DNA from: Spongospora subterranea f. sp. subterranea
Taxonomy: Eukaryota > Endomyxa: Phytomyxea > Phytomyxea > Plasmodiophorida
DNA length: 36,686 nucleotides
Assembly (NCBI GenBank): GCA_049724395.1
Contig: JAUGWO010000234.1
Location: 1-36,686, forward strand
Direction of reading: 5' to 3'
Part shown: positions 1-10,231 of the stretch, piece by piece
How positions within the stretch are numbered: the first letter of the stretch is position 1
Layout: every line of letters starts with the position of its first letter
The notes under the pieces: generated by a model
The model's database searches: none
What the model was told of the DNA's origin: nothing
Seen by the model: only the letters and a program-made list of their open reading frames with translations
Made by a program: the position numbers and the translations under genes

Positions 1-1714
1 AATGCGCTGTAGATGCACATGATTGATATTCGGTTGCTCCTCGTCTCCTTGAAAGGTGAACTTTGACAAAACTTTCGCGTTGTCGTCCAGTGTAGACACC
101 ACAATGTTCAACTTGAAGAAACGAGATAAGCCGAAGACTTCACATTCGCCGGCAACACCGTCACCGCTCTTGATGGCGTTAGCATCATTGATGGAATATA
201 CATCCTTCAGTTCCGGAAGCGTGAGCATATAGTCGACAACGATGTCTATCATGGCGATGACATCTTCATCATCCTCCGAAACCATTCCCACCTTGTATCG
301 GTAGATGCAGGCGAACAAACTGGTAGTTGTGTTAAATGGGAGGTAGAAGTCTGGCTCAGTGATAGGCATGCAAGGTAGGGTCGCGTACTCCGATTCCAAC
401 AAGTCTCCGAATTCTTGTTGCCAGGCGACAGGATCGAAGTCGGAGTGGAACAGGGCCTTCAAGGAGGGAGGCAACAACTCGACATCGAATTCGGAGGGAT
501 GGCATATGCCACAGACCTTAAAAGCCTTTGCCATATCCGCATCGAGCCTACTCTCTTGCCAATCCAATATCCATCGGGAAACCAACTTGTACGGCGGAAC
601 CTTGACATTTCCTTGGTTGGTCTGCAAGTCCGGGTTTCCGAGCGCGTGGGCAACATATCCGTCATAGCGATCATTGCAAAACTGCTGGAAGGATCGGTTG
701 ATGCCAAGATCGAGTGGTTGTAAGATATTCGTCATGTTTGCCGGAACAATGGCAACGTACACATTGTATTTCTCAAGAAGCTTCTCGTTGAACATCTTGA
801 GGTGACATGCGTAAGAATCGATGATGTACAACACTGGCTCTCGGCGAAACGCCGTTTGAACCCGTTTCAGCACAACGTCTTTAGCATGCTGCAGCAAGAT
901 CGCATCAGACCACATGCCCGTCTTGTTCACGTCGACAAGCATTCCTTCTTCACAAACCGGCTTGTTTTTTAACTTTGAAAACAATACGTGCGGAGTCAAA
1001 AGCTTTCCATCGGATTGAACGGTGAAGGTGGCCGTTAGTCGTTTGTGTGAGCTCCCCCTTTCCGTAGGAGCACCTCGCGGCTTCCAATCGTTGTTATCGT
1101 CGATTTCGGCTCAGTCTCGAAGTACCTTGGAACCTGGTCCATTGCACGGCTTTATATTGTGCTGTTCAATAACCTGATGAATACTCTTGATCCACGACTG
1201 CACGATTTGCCCAGCATTTTCGGGCAAGACCCTTGTGGATGTATGCCGCCTCGACACTAAATCATGGCGATCTTTGAAACGAGTACACCATCCCTTTGAA
1301 GCTCTCGCCATCATCGTCACTCTCCTCATCGTTTGGACCATCCGGGTCACGGTCTTCGTGGTAGAACTGGAGAGCTTTCAGGCGAATATACTGATCCTTG
1401 ACGCGCAAGCCCAGTTTGTTTCGATTCTTCACCCACTCGTGAACACGCTTTTCGATGGCATCGAACTTGCACTTGCGCCCCCCGCCCGGCAATCAACGCG
1501 ATCTGCGAGTTTGCACGGCGTCGTCTTGCAATAGTGCAGTCAACTCGCTACGTTTACTGTACCAATCTCGCAAAGTTGACGGTGTGACACCAAACCGTTT
1601 GGCAACCGCGGCAAAACCCTTGCCCTTTACTTCGGGCACATACTGCGCAACAGCGTCCAGCTTGTACTTCACCGTGTAGCTCTTGCGTTTTGTTTCGCGT
1701 TCCTGTCCAACCAT
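1..1714 (-). pseudogene. pogo/Tigger-type DDE transposase, decayed and cut by window edge
   Basis: Read on the minus strand from ATG at 1714. An N-terminal helix-turn-helix (FAAVAKRFGVTPSTLRDWY) is followed by a CENP-B-type HTH (DAIEKRVHEWVKN, then FKDRHDLVSRR). The DDE_1 catalytic core follows: first Asp in MDQVPRYF (about 1130), second in VLYIIDSYACH (about 815), third in ILQPLDLGIN (about 715). About 230 C-terminal residues run open to base 1, so the true end lies outside the window. Breaks visible: an in-frame TGA at about 1493-1495 and three frameshifts, at about 1290-1330, 1125-1140 and 1060-1075. The frame is otherwise well preserved, so decay looks moderate. Known role of the family: cut-and-paste transposition with TA target duplication. 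The family call is secure; TIRs cannot be seen. Confidence 0.9.
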
Positions 1715-1732
1715 TCTTGCGTGAAGATGGTC

Positions 1733-1944
1733 TTGAAAGCGGTGCGTAAACCGTGAAGATGGTCTTGAAAGCGGTGCGTAAACCGTGAAGATAATTCTTG
1801 TCAAACTGTTAGGAGGAACCAGATCCGTTGAAATAAACCGAAGTGTATTAATACAGACTATGCAAGGAGTTGACAAGAATGACCAGCCAGAGGTCATTCT
1901 TGATTAGCCGCGAATGTTAGGAATATATGGGAGTGTTCCTAACA
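1733..1944 (-). mobile_element. Ty3/gypsy LTR plus leader fragment (same family as 28291)
   Basis: On the minus strand an LTR-like block (1807-1944, TGTTAGGAAC to TCCTCCTAACA) is followed by a leader with about two copies of a 32-bp tandem repeat (1733-1806). The same LTR, leader and 32-bp repeat occur on the plus strand at 28291-28692 with about seven repeat copies. No gag follows here; the pogo transposase begins directly after the leader. It is a broken fossil, an LTR-leader stub. Confidence 0.75.
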
Positions 1945-2491
1945 CCTCCGGGATAAAGGAATAGCTTGAATTTTGACATGATCAATTTCCGTCGCTTTTT
2001 TTCCGCATCTGCCTTTCGTTTCGACGAAACATTAGCACCGATCGACCCATCGGCAATGGAGTTTTGCCCAGCATGCCATATTCTGCTGCCGGTAAGTGGA
2101 AGGACTCCAAATTGAGGAGCAATCTCAGTGAAAGCACCCTTTACAGGTTCCCCGTTCCTCGACTTAGATAAAATTGCCTCGTAAATAGCTTGACGCTCAT
2201 AATCATCGGTCAAATTGCGAAGTCCTAGCATCGACCTTTCTTGGAGATGTCGAACGGGAGGATTGGAGATGTAGTTTCGTGGGACCGGGATTTTAAAAGT
2301 CAATGTCAAAATTCTCAATTTTCAAAGGCCAATATTTCAGCCAAAAATAGATCATTTTTAGTAAAAAAAAAGGGGATTGTTCAGTGTACAACGAGCGCAG
2401 TATTGGCGACAACGCACTTGGATTAATCCTTGATCTCTCCTTATTCCCACTTTTTTCCGTGAACCTAACAAATATTGCGGGACAGAGGGAG
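1945..2491 (-). pseudogene. Plant-type mariner (MLE) fragment, transposase N-terminus
   Basis: The minus frame starting at ATG 2231 reads LTDDYERQAIYEAILSKSRN and then EPVKGAFTEIAPQFGV. This is the N-terminal helix-turn-helix of plant/oomycete-type mariner transposases. The 20434-20670 ORF carries a related start (ELTPEQRRNVYEFMLER). Upstream at 2481-2491 the minus strand reads CTCCCTCTGTC, the expected Stowaway/MLE 5' terminus. Only the N-terminal HTH (about 80 residues) is present; the frame decays near 1990 and meets the gypsy LTR at 1944. The catalytic D,D,D domain is missing, so the copy is a dead 5' end. Confidence 0.7.
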
Positions 2492-2738
2492 CGGACTAAT
2501 TACGGTCATCGGTGTACAGTACATATCGGAAGGCTGACGACGGGCGGGCGGTGTTGAGTCACACCTGCATGCGTCAGGGTGGTTACTATCCATGATTCAG
2601 CATGATCAATAAAGAAGACCCTGCTATTTGCTATCGACCTTATACTCCTATGTTGGCCTATTCTACTCAAAAGTTCGGAGACCGTTTTGAACGATTTGAC
2701 ATTGAGTCTTAATGGTAGATGATGGAGTATTCATTAGG

Positions 2739-3315
2739 TTAACAGGTTTTAATGTTCATGAACTGGCGCTTGCCAAACGCCATCCAAAACTTGTTGGCTA
2801 CGGCATCGGGTCCATATAAATGATCAACCAAACGCAAAGCGCATTCCTCCCGAAGCTGTTTGAAATAGGCACGGAACATATCAGCCTCATTCTTATTGGC
2901 CGGTTGGGTAAAAAATCCACCCAATGTAAATCCAGAATCACCGGGAATAGAGAATTCGCCTTTAGAGAATGTGATTAAATGTTTAGAGCCGGAAACCTTG
3001 TCGGAGAACTACCGCAAATGTTAGGTTGAAAAAATGAGAACAAGAGCAAAAGTGGATGACCTTGGCGACTTGGCGAATGCATTCACCAATATAGACGGTC
3101 AGATAGCACAGTACACGATCAGCACCACCTTCCACCTCATACGATCGGAATAGGACATTAGCGCGGAAGAAATTAATTGCTTCATCGACGATATCCACTG
3201 AATCGGTAGTGGCGACCGGGGCCGGCCCTCTGATCTGTGTTCTTAGAGGTAAGATCGTGGCCGAGCATACAACCGGAGCAGCCTCATTGGTCAACGTCGA
3301 GTGATATACCGGCAT
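2739..3315 (-). CDS. ARPC3: Actin-related protein 2/3 complex subunit 3 (ARPC3, p21-Arc)
   Basis: Host gene for the 21-kDa Arp2/3 subunit, which acts in the cytoplasm in branched actin nucleation. Exon 1 is 3315-3061 (85 codons, starting MPVYHST; contains ILPLRTQIRGPAP, DIVDEAINFFRAN and GGADRVLCYLT). Exon 2 is 3008-2739 (90 codons with stop; contains FSIPGDSGFTLGGFF, NKNEADMFRAYFKQLREE and FWMAFGKRQFMN). The intron is 3060-3009, 52 bp, phase 0, GT-AG with a CTAAC branch-like motif. The predicted 174 residues equal the usual family length, and all conserved blocks are present in order. The ATG at 3315 matches the family N-terminus, so I prefer it to the upstream TTG. It looks intact. It lies between a mariner fragment and a Crypton remnant, so its promoter must sit in 3316-3611. 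Confidence 0.95.
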
Positions 3316-3611
3316 TACAGGCAAATCCGGCTCGATAATTGGTTTGTTGCTCCAGAGGTCAGCCCCACTTGGTTGAAAGTCAAACCAGAGTGTAACACGC
3401 TAATAAAGTGTAAACTTCGGCCAAGGTAATGGGGCCTACGGGTGGGGAAAAATTTTCTGGGCGTCGACACCTGGCAGTTGAGGCCACGCCGACTCAAAGA
3501 AGGCCACGCTGCACCACACTCAACCAAACCTCAGTCAACCGGCCCTATGGTATGTACATTACTTCTCTATAGGTATAATTGTTTTAATACGCACTTCTTC
3601 CCTCTATACAT
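3316..3611. other. Intergenic: ARPC3 upstream region
   Basis: About 300 bp between the ARPC3 start and the Crypton remnant. I see no convincing ORF, TATA box or RNA gene. By position it must hold the ARPC3 promoter. An undetected LTR or 5' UTR of the neighbouring element cannot be excluded. Confidence 0.4.
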
Positions 3612-4440
3612 ATGACCGCATCACCCGCATCACAGGGCGCATCACCCGCATCACAAGCGGAGAAGGCTGCGAACGCTGCTGCGCAGCCTTCTCCGCCTGA
3701 ACGCTGCGCAACTCGGTCCAGGCCTCAGGGCCCGTCGTCAGACCAACATTTGCGCCATGGAGCGTACGATCGTGGGCCATTCGTCCCGACCGAACTGGCA
3801 AGAAGCGGTTCAAGCTCTCGCAAGCTCAGATTGAGCTTGTACAAGCAGAAGTCGATGCCGTCCTTGCGCCTATGAACTTGACTAGGCGGCAGAACGTTCT
3901 CCCTAGTCAGAGTTGGGAGGACGGGCTTGCCGTCGAGCAGAGCACCAAGCGAGCATACGATAAGCACCTCCGCGGCCTACTGTATTTCTGCGGACTGATT
4001 GGGGACTCGAGTCGCTGATAATCCTGCAGCCGGATGCGCCGCACAACGTTCCCGCCATGAACGTTGACTCAATCCGTAAGGGAACCACGTTTGGCTTCTT
4101 CTTGCAGAACTGATTGCTCTTTCTCAGTACTTTATCTTGATTGGCGAACTCTTGAGGAAGGGACTCATCTGCAGAGGGCTGATGGGACAGCGGTACTGGA
4201 TACGTTCGGTGCTCAAGTCCTGTCGTCTGGATCTTGGTTAGATCCAGATAACGTCACGCAGATGGGCTCCGCTCTCAAGGCGATCCATCAAAAGTTCGAC
4301 CATAGGGGCGCCTATCAGGGAGTATGCCCTGATTGTCAGTTGCAGCGTGCGCTGACTCCTCCCAACCGGCTCGGATGCGATAGACATTCGCCATCGCCAT
4401 TAATCTGGCGAAAAGGAGTTCCCAAGCGCATTAACAGTTT
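3612..4440 (+). pseudogene. Crypton-like tyrosine recombinase, N-terminal part
   Basis: Pieces in shifting plus frames match the N-terminal core-binding part of Crypton-type recombinases. In order they are a Ser/Ala-rich start (MTASPASQ, 3612), QNVLPSQSWEDGLAVEQST with KRAYDKHLRGLLYFCGLIGD (about 3890-4010), QPDAPHNVPAMNVDSI (about 4025-4075), a D-GTAVLDTFGAQVL...GSWLDPDNV stretch (about 4180-4255), and a Cys/His cluster ending LIWRKGVPKR (about 4400-4430). Cryptons move by a tyrosine recombinase, without a reverse transcriptase or DDE enzyme. The catalytic R...HxxR...Y half is absent: after about 4440 the frame becomes gypsy reverse transcriptase. Frameshifts near 3800 and 4015-4070 show that it is dead. 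The family call rests on remembered motif similarity. Confidence 0.6.
3657..3696. repeat. Perfect hairpin, 15-bp stem, 10-nt loop
   Basis: GCGGAGAAGGCTGCG at 3657-3671 is the exact reverse complement of CGCAGCCTTCTCCGC at 3682-3696. It lies in the 5' coding part of the Crypton remnant, just after a short direct repeat (ATCACCCGCATCAC, twice). Confidence 0.85.
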
Positions 4441-4661
4441 CTCCACGATAAATACGTCGCGATTGGAGAAGACTGATTTTGTATTCAGAAACTCGCATAG
4501 TCGTTATGCATCCGCCTGTCATGTCGTCGATAAAAAAGACGTCGAAGTACGAGGACATCGCCTAACTGTGGACACAAACGGGATTAATTCCAGAACAGAA
4601 CGGATGGAGTGGCCGATGCCACATATCGACGTGACATTGAATTACCTCCTACTGGATGCCT
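4440..4661 (+). mobile_element. Ty3/gypsy pol fossil, left fragment
   Basis: The plus frame contains MEWPMPHIDVTLNYLL, the reverse-transcriptase finger/palm segment of gypsy elements. It stops at the start of the LTR at 4662; the next part of the same domain is found beyond that element, at 6162. The fossil is broken and incomplete. It is older than the element inserted in it. Confidence 0.65.
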
Positions 4662-4820
4662 TGTACTACAGCCAGCCCTTAGTACAGCCCTCTGTACTCT
4701 CAGTCCTATAACGACAAGACTATGTCCGTTTATAATAAATGACTCTCTTTAGAACTTGTGTAAACCTTTGTTTACAGACCTTCACCTATACCACTGGCTT
4801 TACTTTCCAAAGTCAGTGCA
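4662..4820 (+). repeat. 5' LTR of the 1.5-kb gypsy element
   Basis: 159 bp, TGTACTACAGCC to AGTCAGTGCA. It contains TATAATAAATG in its middle. It matches 6007-6161. Confidence 0.85.
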
Positions 4821-6006
4821 AAACGTTTTTACTGGTAACCAACCGCTCGGTAGCTTTCTACTGACGTTTGAGGCCAATGGTGAGGCCAAACTGATCCTGA
4901 AGTGGCTGATTCTCAGACAAACAGCTCTACAAGCGATGCTGAAACTCTTACTTATCAGTCAAATTGCTATATCTGACAGATCGCCTGTATTTTTTCATGT
5001 AGAAGCCCCCAAACTCAAAAATTTTGATCCTAAATCAACCGCAAATTTCCTTAGACAACGATCCGCTTACGAGTCACTTGTCGCAGAACGCCGTCAGACA
5101 CATGGCGAATCTATCACTGCTGTTTCCATCAAAAGCACAATTGATTCTATTCGCCTAAAAACATTTGCAAAGTTTGAAATCGGTAACTCGCTCCAAGAGG
5201 TGACCGACTCAGACATCAGTTCTCATTTAAAACAAATTTTGAAAGCCGCCTTCCCTCTTGTCGCTGGTGAATATGAGCCTAAATCATTGTGTGCGTCCAC
5301 GAATAAATTTCGCACCAGTTACGATCATGACGGGATTGGAACCGACAACTTTACTATCTACGCTATTCGTAGAATCTACCCGATCCATTTTCACCATACC
5401 AAAGTCTGCTTCAGAGATCCATGATGATACTAAGAGCCTTTCAGACGCCGTTGATCAAATTCTTCGTACAGTTGATGAAAATGTTTCTAAGCAAAGACAG
5501 CAACGCCACTCTTCTCGAGAGAATCGAAGAGATGTTATACCGATTGATTCGAAATCGGGGATAACGCTCTCGTCGCATACAACCTATCTCGAAACCATCA
5601 GCACAAACTCGTTGGAAATTGGCGGGCTCCATTTCGTATTGTTGATTCTGTTAACAATTTTGTTTTTAAGGTACAAGACTCTATAACTCAAGATATAGCC
5701 GAAGTGCACGTAGCAAGAATGCGTTAATTCGATGATTCCAAACTAGAAATGACAGCAGATCTGTACAATCAGATTGCCCACGACTGTTTCGGTTATCAAG
5801 TTGATCATTCGAGGATCTTCAACTAAATCAAGAACCTAATCAGCCAGAAATCTTTGTGGCTTGGAAATGGTTTGATGGTTACGATTCAACTTGGGAACCT
5901 GTTACAAATCTCGTGGCAGATGTTCCTGTATTACTTAAAGGTTTCTTGCGTTACAGGACCGATTCTTTGTCACATTCATTGCTCGAATCTTTATGAAAGA
6001 GGGGAG

Positions 6007-6161
6007 TGTACTACAGCCAGCCCTTAGTACAGCCCTCTGTACTATGTCCGTGTATAATAAATGACTCTTAATATTAGAAGCTCTTTAGAACTTGTGTAAA
6101 CCTTTGTTTACAGACCTTCACCTATACCATGTCACGACCGTACGTTTCCAAAGTCAGTACA
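6007..6161 (+). repeat. 3' LTR of the 1.5-kb gypsy element
   Basis: 155 bp, TGTACTACAGCC to AGTCAGTACA, preceded by a polypurine tract. It differs from the left LTR mainly by two indels of roughly 20 bp. Confidence 0.85.
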
Positions 6162-6475
6162 TATTATCAGTTCTCTTTACATCATGATAACTGGGAGATC
6201 TGCTCATTTATGACTTACGAGGGAGTTTTCACCCCCCGTCGAATCATACAAGGCCTTGCCGATGCTCTATTCGCGATTTCAGGCGGGTATGGAGGAGATC
6301 CTCGGCGACCTGCTCTATTGATGCGCGTTGCTTTAGGTCGATGATATTCTGGGATATGAAAGAGACCTCATTGATATGGTCTCTCTGTCCTCAACAAGCT
6401 ACTTGACCAATTGGACCGTCATGGCGTCAAGTTGAACCCCAACAGGTCTCTATCTCACGTCGGCCAAATGTAGGA
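6162..6475 (+). mobile_element. Ty3/gypsy pol fossil, right fragment
   Basis: Continues the reverse-transcriptase domain interrupted at 4661. SFMTYEGVFTPRRIIQGLAD (gypsy RT) is followed by remnants around VDDIL, the catalytic Asp-Asp motif, and by LNKLLDQLDRHGVKLNPNR. The fragment is broken and ends near 6475, with no LTR visible. Confidence 0.65.
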
Positions 6476-7164
6476 CTCCGATCGGGTCGGGTATCGGTAG
6501 ACAGTCGGTACCCGACCCGACTACCCGCGGGTACCTGTAGTCTTTTTTCCGAATTGTGGATATTGCGCTGTAATTATTGCATTAATTCAAATAGAAATAT
6601 CCTAACAAAAGATACGAAGCACAATAGGTAAAGTTGTTGTTAAAAAAGAATCTCAGGAAATCGGTCATGGAATCTCATAGCGCCACGGACTGCGTGAGCT
6701 CGTCATGATTACCTGACTGTTTTGTCTGGAAAATCAACAAACCTGAATGTGGATAAGTACCTCAGGCTACCTTGCGAGGATCCAAGCCAAAATTTGCTCC
6801 AATACTGGGGCACACACGAGAAACAGTTCCCAGGTCTGGGTGCTTTTGCCATGGATGTTTTGAGTATTCCTGGCGACTCCGGTGCCATTCTCTGAACCAA
6901 AGACTTTGAGCGCGTTGATAATGTGAAAAGCACACTTAAGCAAAAAACAACCTAGCGGTTTTGAACAACTCTGTACTTCTTTCCTTGACCGTTTGTTTAT
7001 GTTTGCAGGTTTACCAAGAACAGAGGGTCGCACCACATGCGTCAGTCGCGCATTTTTGTGGATTTAAGGCTGCGCCCGTCGCGCAGTTTTGATAGTTGGG
7101 TACTGGGTATATTCCCGATACCCGACCAAAAACCCGGTACACCGTTCATCGTAATTAGTGTGTA
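6476..7164. repeat. Possible small DNA element with GC-rich inverted ends
   Basis: GGTCGGGTATCGG (6485-6497) recurs inverted as CCGATACCCGACC (7115-7127). The left end also folds on itself (CGGGTCGGGTA 6483-6493 with TACCCGACCCG 6509-6519). Such runs are common in the subterminal regions of hAT elements, but no 8-bp target duplication or hAT protein was recognised. Minus-strand open frames at 6709-7036 resemble nothing I know. Confidence 0.35.
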
Positions 7165-7192
7165 CCGTACGGCACAAAATAACGTATCAACT
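7165..7192 (+). repeat. Left TIR of OTU-pogo transposon
   Basis: Begins CCGTACGGCACAAAATAACG and ends TATCAACT. TA precedes it at 7163-7164. One mismatch to the right TIR (A/G). Confidence 0.9.
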
Positions 7193-7276
7193 ATTTGTTC
7201 AATGTGCTGCGCAAACTTGTGTGCCGAGAAAGCTACATGTGTCAGCATTCTGTGTCGAAAAACTGTACATATGAAA

Positions 7277-7347
7277 TCATACACCTGAGTGTATGAAGGA
7301 AATGATACACCTGAGTGTATTTATAAAGGATATACCGTAGTGTATGT
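7277..7347. repeat. Subterminal imperfect palindromes, probable transposase-binding sites
   Basis: ATACACCTGAGTGTAT occurs twice about 26 bp apart, with a third diverged copy (ATACCGTAGTGTAT). They lie between the left TIR and the transposase stop codon. Repeated palindromes just inside the TIR are typical binding sites; that function is inferred. Confidence 0.55.
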
Positions 7348-9350
7348 TTAATTCAGACGGTTGAGTTTGCTCGTTGATGTTTTCATGTGCTTGTAAACGA
7401 AATTCTCATCTAAACTGTCGAGATGTTTCGTGAACGCGTCTTGCTGCTTGAGCCACGGATGCTGTCCGCACTGTTCGAACGCATCGGCGATCCATCGATC
7501 CTTCCGGTTCTTGGTATTGATTTCATCGTACGCTGTCTCGATCATCTCAATAAGGCTTTCTCTCGGGACGGACAACACGCTCCCGGACAGCATTTCTGCT
7601 GATAGGTCACCAATTGCATCCGCTCTGAACCGGTAGTATGCCTCCTTAATCTTCGACTTCAGGGGCTTATTGATTGCGATGTCACAAACCTGTATTATAG
7701 AGTAGTCATTCCATCGGGAATATACTCGATGAAAATCTTCCCGCCATTCTTGGCATGATTCTTGGCTAGCCAATCGTCGATCAGGTCACCATAATGCGTT
7801 GTCGATCGATCTACGATTAGCAACGTGTTCTGTGTGGGGAACATTTTCAGCAACCACTCCAGGTATAGAATGAAGACGTATCGTGTCATCCAATGGGATG
7901 GGTTGAACAAAACCGTGCTCTTTGTATAGTGTGCCCAATCGTGCATGAGAGTCGATCCGAACACCCCAGTGTCTATGATAAAAGGTGGGTGGAGCTGCGA
8001 CGATAACAAGCTGGCCGTTACCACCAACGTTACCCCTTTCTTCTCATTTGCAACGGGCACAATCGTACCAACCCGCTTTGTTCCGGTCGGGACGAGCACA
8101 CGATCAGTCGATTGGTAATGATGAATGAAGGTTTCATCCATGTTGAATACATTGTCAACCTTGAGACGGATTGCAGCCTCGCGAATAAGCTTGGAAGTGG
8201 TCATAGCAATTTCCTTCCAGTCCATCGGGACCTTCTGCGATATCGAACCTAGACGGTCCGCGTATCGAATGCGCGCAAGCAGGCGCGACAACCAGACAGA
8301 CAAGCGATGCTTGTCGTTCACCAGGGTCATGAACTTCTTGTCTTTGGCATCGCGTCGCCCCCACTTCGCGCGCGTCGTCACGTAGACTTCCTCCCTAGTC
8401 ACTGGATCACCTCGCTCGAAACGGTTTACTATAAACTTTGCAACGTCGTCGGCCTGCTCCACGAACTTGATTGGAGCGCCCAGCTTCATGGATTCGTTGC
8501 AATCAGGTAAGCGAGATGTCGACTTCTTGAGGAAAATAATTTTGCCTGGGTGTGTTCGTGACATTGATGACAACTTTTGGCAAGATAGCCTACCATCATT
8601 GACCACGAGCTTGGTCTGGCTGTGTCGGGCCGCACAAGCGGCCGCACTTTCGTACTTGAGCAGTATCTCCGCCTTGATTTTTGTTGAGCCTGCTCCACCA
8701 GCAAATATAAATTTCTTTCGGAACGGAATTACGCCTATAATGTCGTCCTTGGTCGCATGCTTCACAATTGCGAGCCATTTGTAGATTTTCTCCTTGCGAA
8801 GCCAACTTCGCAACGTCACAGGTTTAACGACGTGACCGAACACCCTGTCGAACATGATAAAATCGCTTGACCCAAGGTCCTGATGCAAATGAAACGCGAT
8901 TATTCTGGAACGAACTTCCCATGTCAACTGTTTGGCGAGGCCGGTCGGGGCTGTAACCGGTAAAGTTGGCAAGATGACGACGTCATCAAGGAGTAACACC
9001 TCAATTTTGTCGATCATCGATTTTAACAGACTTTCAACATTGTCAAGGTCCTGACAGCTGGATTGCAGCTCAAGGTGGCTCCGGTGACGACGAATTTCCG
9101 CAAGGCGGGCAGCGTCATGGTCTGCAGCGGCCTGACTATCAATGCCAATGATGCTTGACCACGAAAGTACGACAGACATGTTCTTCAGGTGTAGGTCAAT
9201 CGCCGCCTGTTTCTTAGTTTTCGGCTGCGCCATCTTCCGCTCTGTGTTGGTTTCGATGCGTGAAATGCCTTTGCGTTTGGAACCGGCAGACACGGGTTTA
9301 ACATAAGCGGTAACAGTTGACTGGATCAGTGGCTTCGGTATCGGGCGCAT
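7348..9350 (-). pseudogene. pogo/Tigger-like DDE transposase of the OTU transposon
   Basis: The main frame 9350-7695 (551 residues) starts MRPIPKPLIQ; the last about 110 residues lie in another frame (ending at 7348), so one frameshift is present near 7697. Domains in order: a basic N-terminus (GSKRKG), an HTH (about residues 140-215, WLRKEKIYKWLAIVKHA), a CENP-B-like HTH (about 310-370, WLSRLLARIRYADRLG), then the DDE core. The catalytic Asps lie in VFNMDETFIHH, LLIVDRSTTHYGD and, after the frameshift, QVCDIAINKPLK. The C-terminus (WIADAFEQCGQHPWLKQ) matches the usual Tigger tail. It overlaps the OTU ORF by 53 bp in a different frame. All three acidic residues survive. Confidence 0.88.
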
Positions 9351-9954
9351 ATCCGGGGTGAAGACACGCGAAATGGTTCAGCAAATGCGATGCAGCACCA
9401 GAAACACGAGTCAGCGGGCGAAGATACGTGTGATGATAGACATGCGCGGAAAACTCTGACAAAATTGAGGGTCTATGATTGAGTTTAAGAAACATTGCAG
9501 TTGGCTTACCATGAGACAAGGCATAGTCGGGCATATGCTGTTCCAAAAACGATTTGGTTGACCACAAAGTTATGCCTTCCTCGAAGTTCGAGTAGACGTT
9601 GATGTCGATATTATAAAGGATCGAAAGAAGCGCCATATCAACGTTACTAGCAAACGAACGTGATCGACGCAAACCTGCGATGACCTCAACGAAGGAACAT
9701 GGTCCTGAGGGAACTCTCCGATGCAAAAGGTCGACCACCTTCTCAGGTGCTGCACGACCACACCCGAGCGCGAACGCTGCCGTGGCCTGACGTAGGTCTG
9801 AGTGACTGAGGCTGGGCACTTGACGACTAGCAACGATAGCATGGTAGAAACAGTTCCCATCCCCGGGAACGTCTTCTGGTACAAAGGCTTTGCCATTGTG
9901 TCTAAAAGTGGTGAACGTCGACCATTGGGAGACCATGATAGCCCGTTGGACCAA
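9298..9954 (-). CDS. OTU-family cysteine protease (deubiquitinase-like), transposon-borne
   Basis: 218 residues. Near the N-terminus, VPEDVPGDGNCFYHAI is the OTU signature holding the catalytic Cys (D-G-N-C-F). A central helical region (SLSHSDLRQATAAFAL) and a C-terminal His-rich strand (SEFSAHVYHHTYL) fit the rest of an OTU fold. OTU proteases cleave ubiquitin or ubiquitin-like chains. Here the gene sits inside the TIRs of a pogo-like transposon, upstream of and overlapping its transposase in another frame. The two could be separate proteins, or one made by frameshifting or splicing; the sequence does not decide. The catalytic Cys is intact; which His is catalytic is uncertain. MVSQWSTF, 18 bases downstream, is an equally good start. 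Confidence 0.82.
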   Translation of the reverse strand: MVQRAIMVSQWSTFTTFRHNGKAFVPEDVPGDGNCFYHAIVASRQVPSLSHSDLRQATAAFALGCGRAAPEKVVDLLHRRVPSGPCSFVEVIAGLRRSRSFASNVDMALLSILYNIDINVYSNFEEGITLWSTKSFLEQHMPDYALSHGKPTAMFLKLNHRPSILSEFSAHVYHHTYLRPLTRVSGAASHLLNHFACLHPGYAPDTEATDPVNCYRLC

Positions 9955-10231
9955 GATGACAATTGAGGCGACGAGCCGACGACGCTGCCCTCATAACAAC
10001 GCACCGCAGGTCCGCAGCACAGTCAACTTTATTCCTTGGCCAGCAAACCCTTCACTCCGCAAATTCTTACCGATACCCTACCTATGGTAGTGCATTTTAC
10101 GATTGGGCAAAGTCGGGAGTCACGGTTTTGATGGAAAGTTTCAAAGTGCACTTTTTTGTGTGACCAAAAATGGCAATGTGCCGGTATTTTTACCATACTT
10201 ATGTGCCGGGGGGTCGATTATACGTTATTAA

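Larger units (their letters stand above)
4662..6161 (+). mobile_element. Short chromodomain-type Ty3/gypsy LTR element, internally deleted
   Basis: Bounded by two direct LTRs (4662-4820 and 6007-6161), each starting TGTACT and ending AGTRCA. A polypurine tract (GAAAGAGGGGAG) lies directly before the right LTR. The interior holds a gag-like region on the left (about 4980-5420, APKLKNFDPKS and SLQEVTDSDI) and a chromodomain-like tail on the right (about 5860-5990, VAWKWFDGYDSTWEPV). Protease, reverse transcriptase, RNase H and integrase are missing. The remaining coding parts are broken in several places. The LTRs are largely identical apart from two indels and scattered changes, so it is not very recent. 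It sits inside an older gypsy fossil. Confidence 0.85.

Noticed and set aside
359-723. Plus-strand ORFs of about 100 codons at the left edge
   Set aside because: They are shadows of the minus-strand pogo transposase frame.
6129-6344. Independent 71-codon gene
   Set aside because: It spans the LTR end and the gypsy RT fragment; part of retroelement fossils.
6709-7036. hAT transposase C-terminus on the minus strand
   Set aside because: No dimerisation-domain motif is seen; only the GC-rich inverted words hint at hAT.
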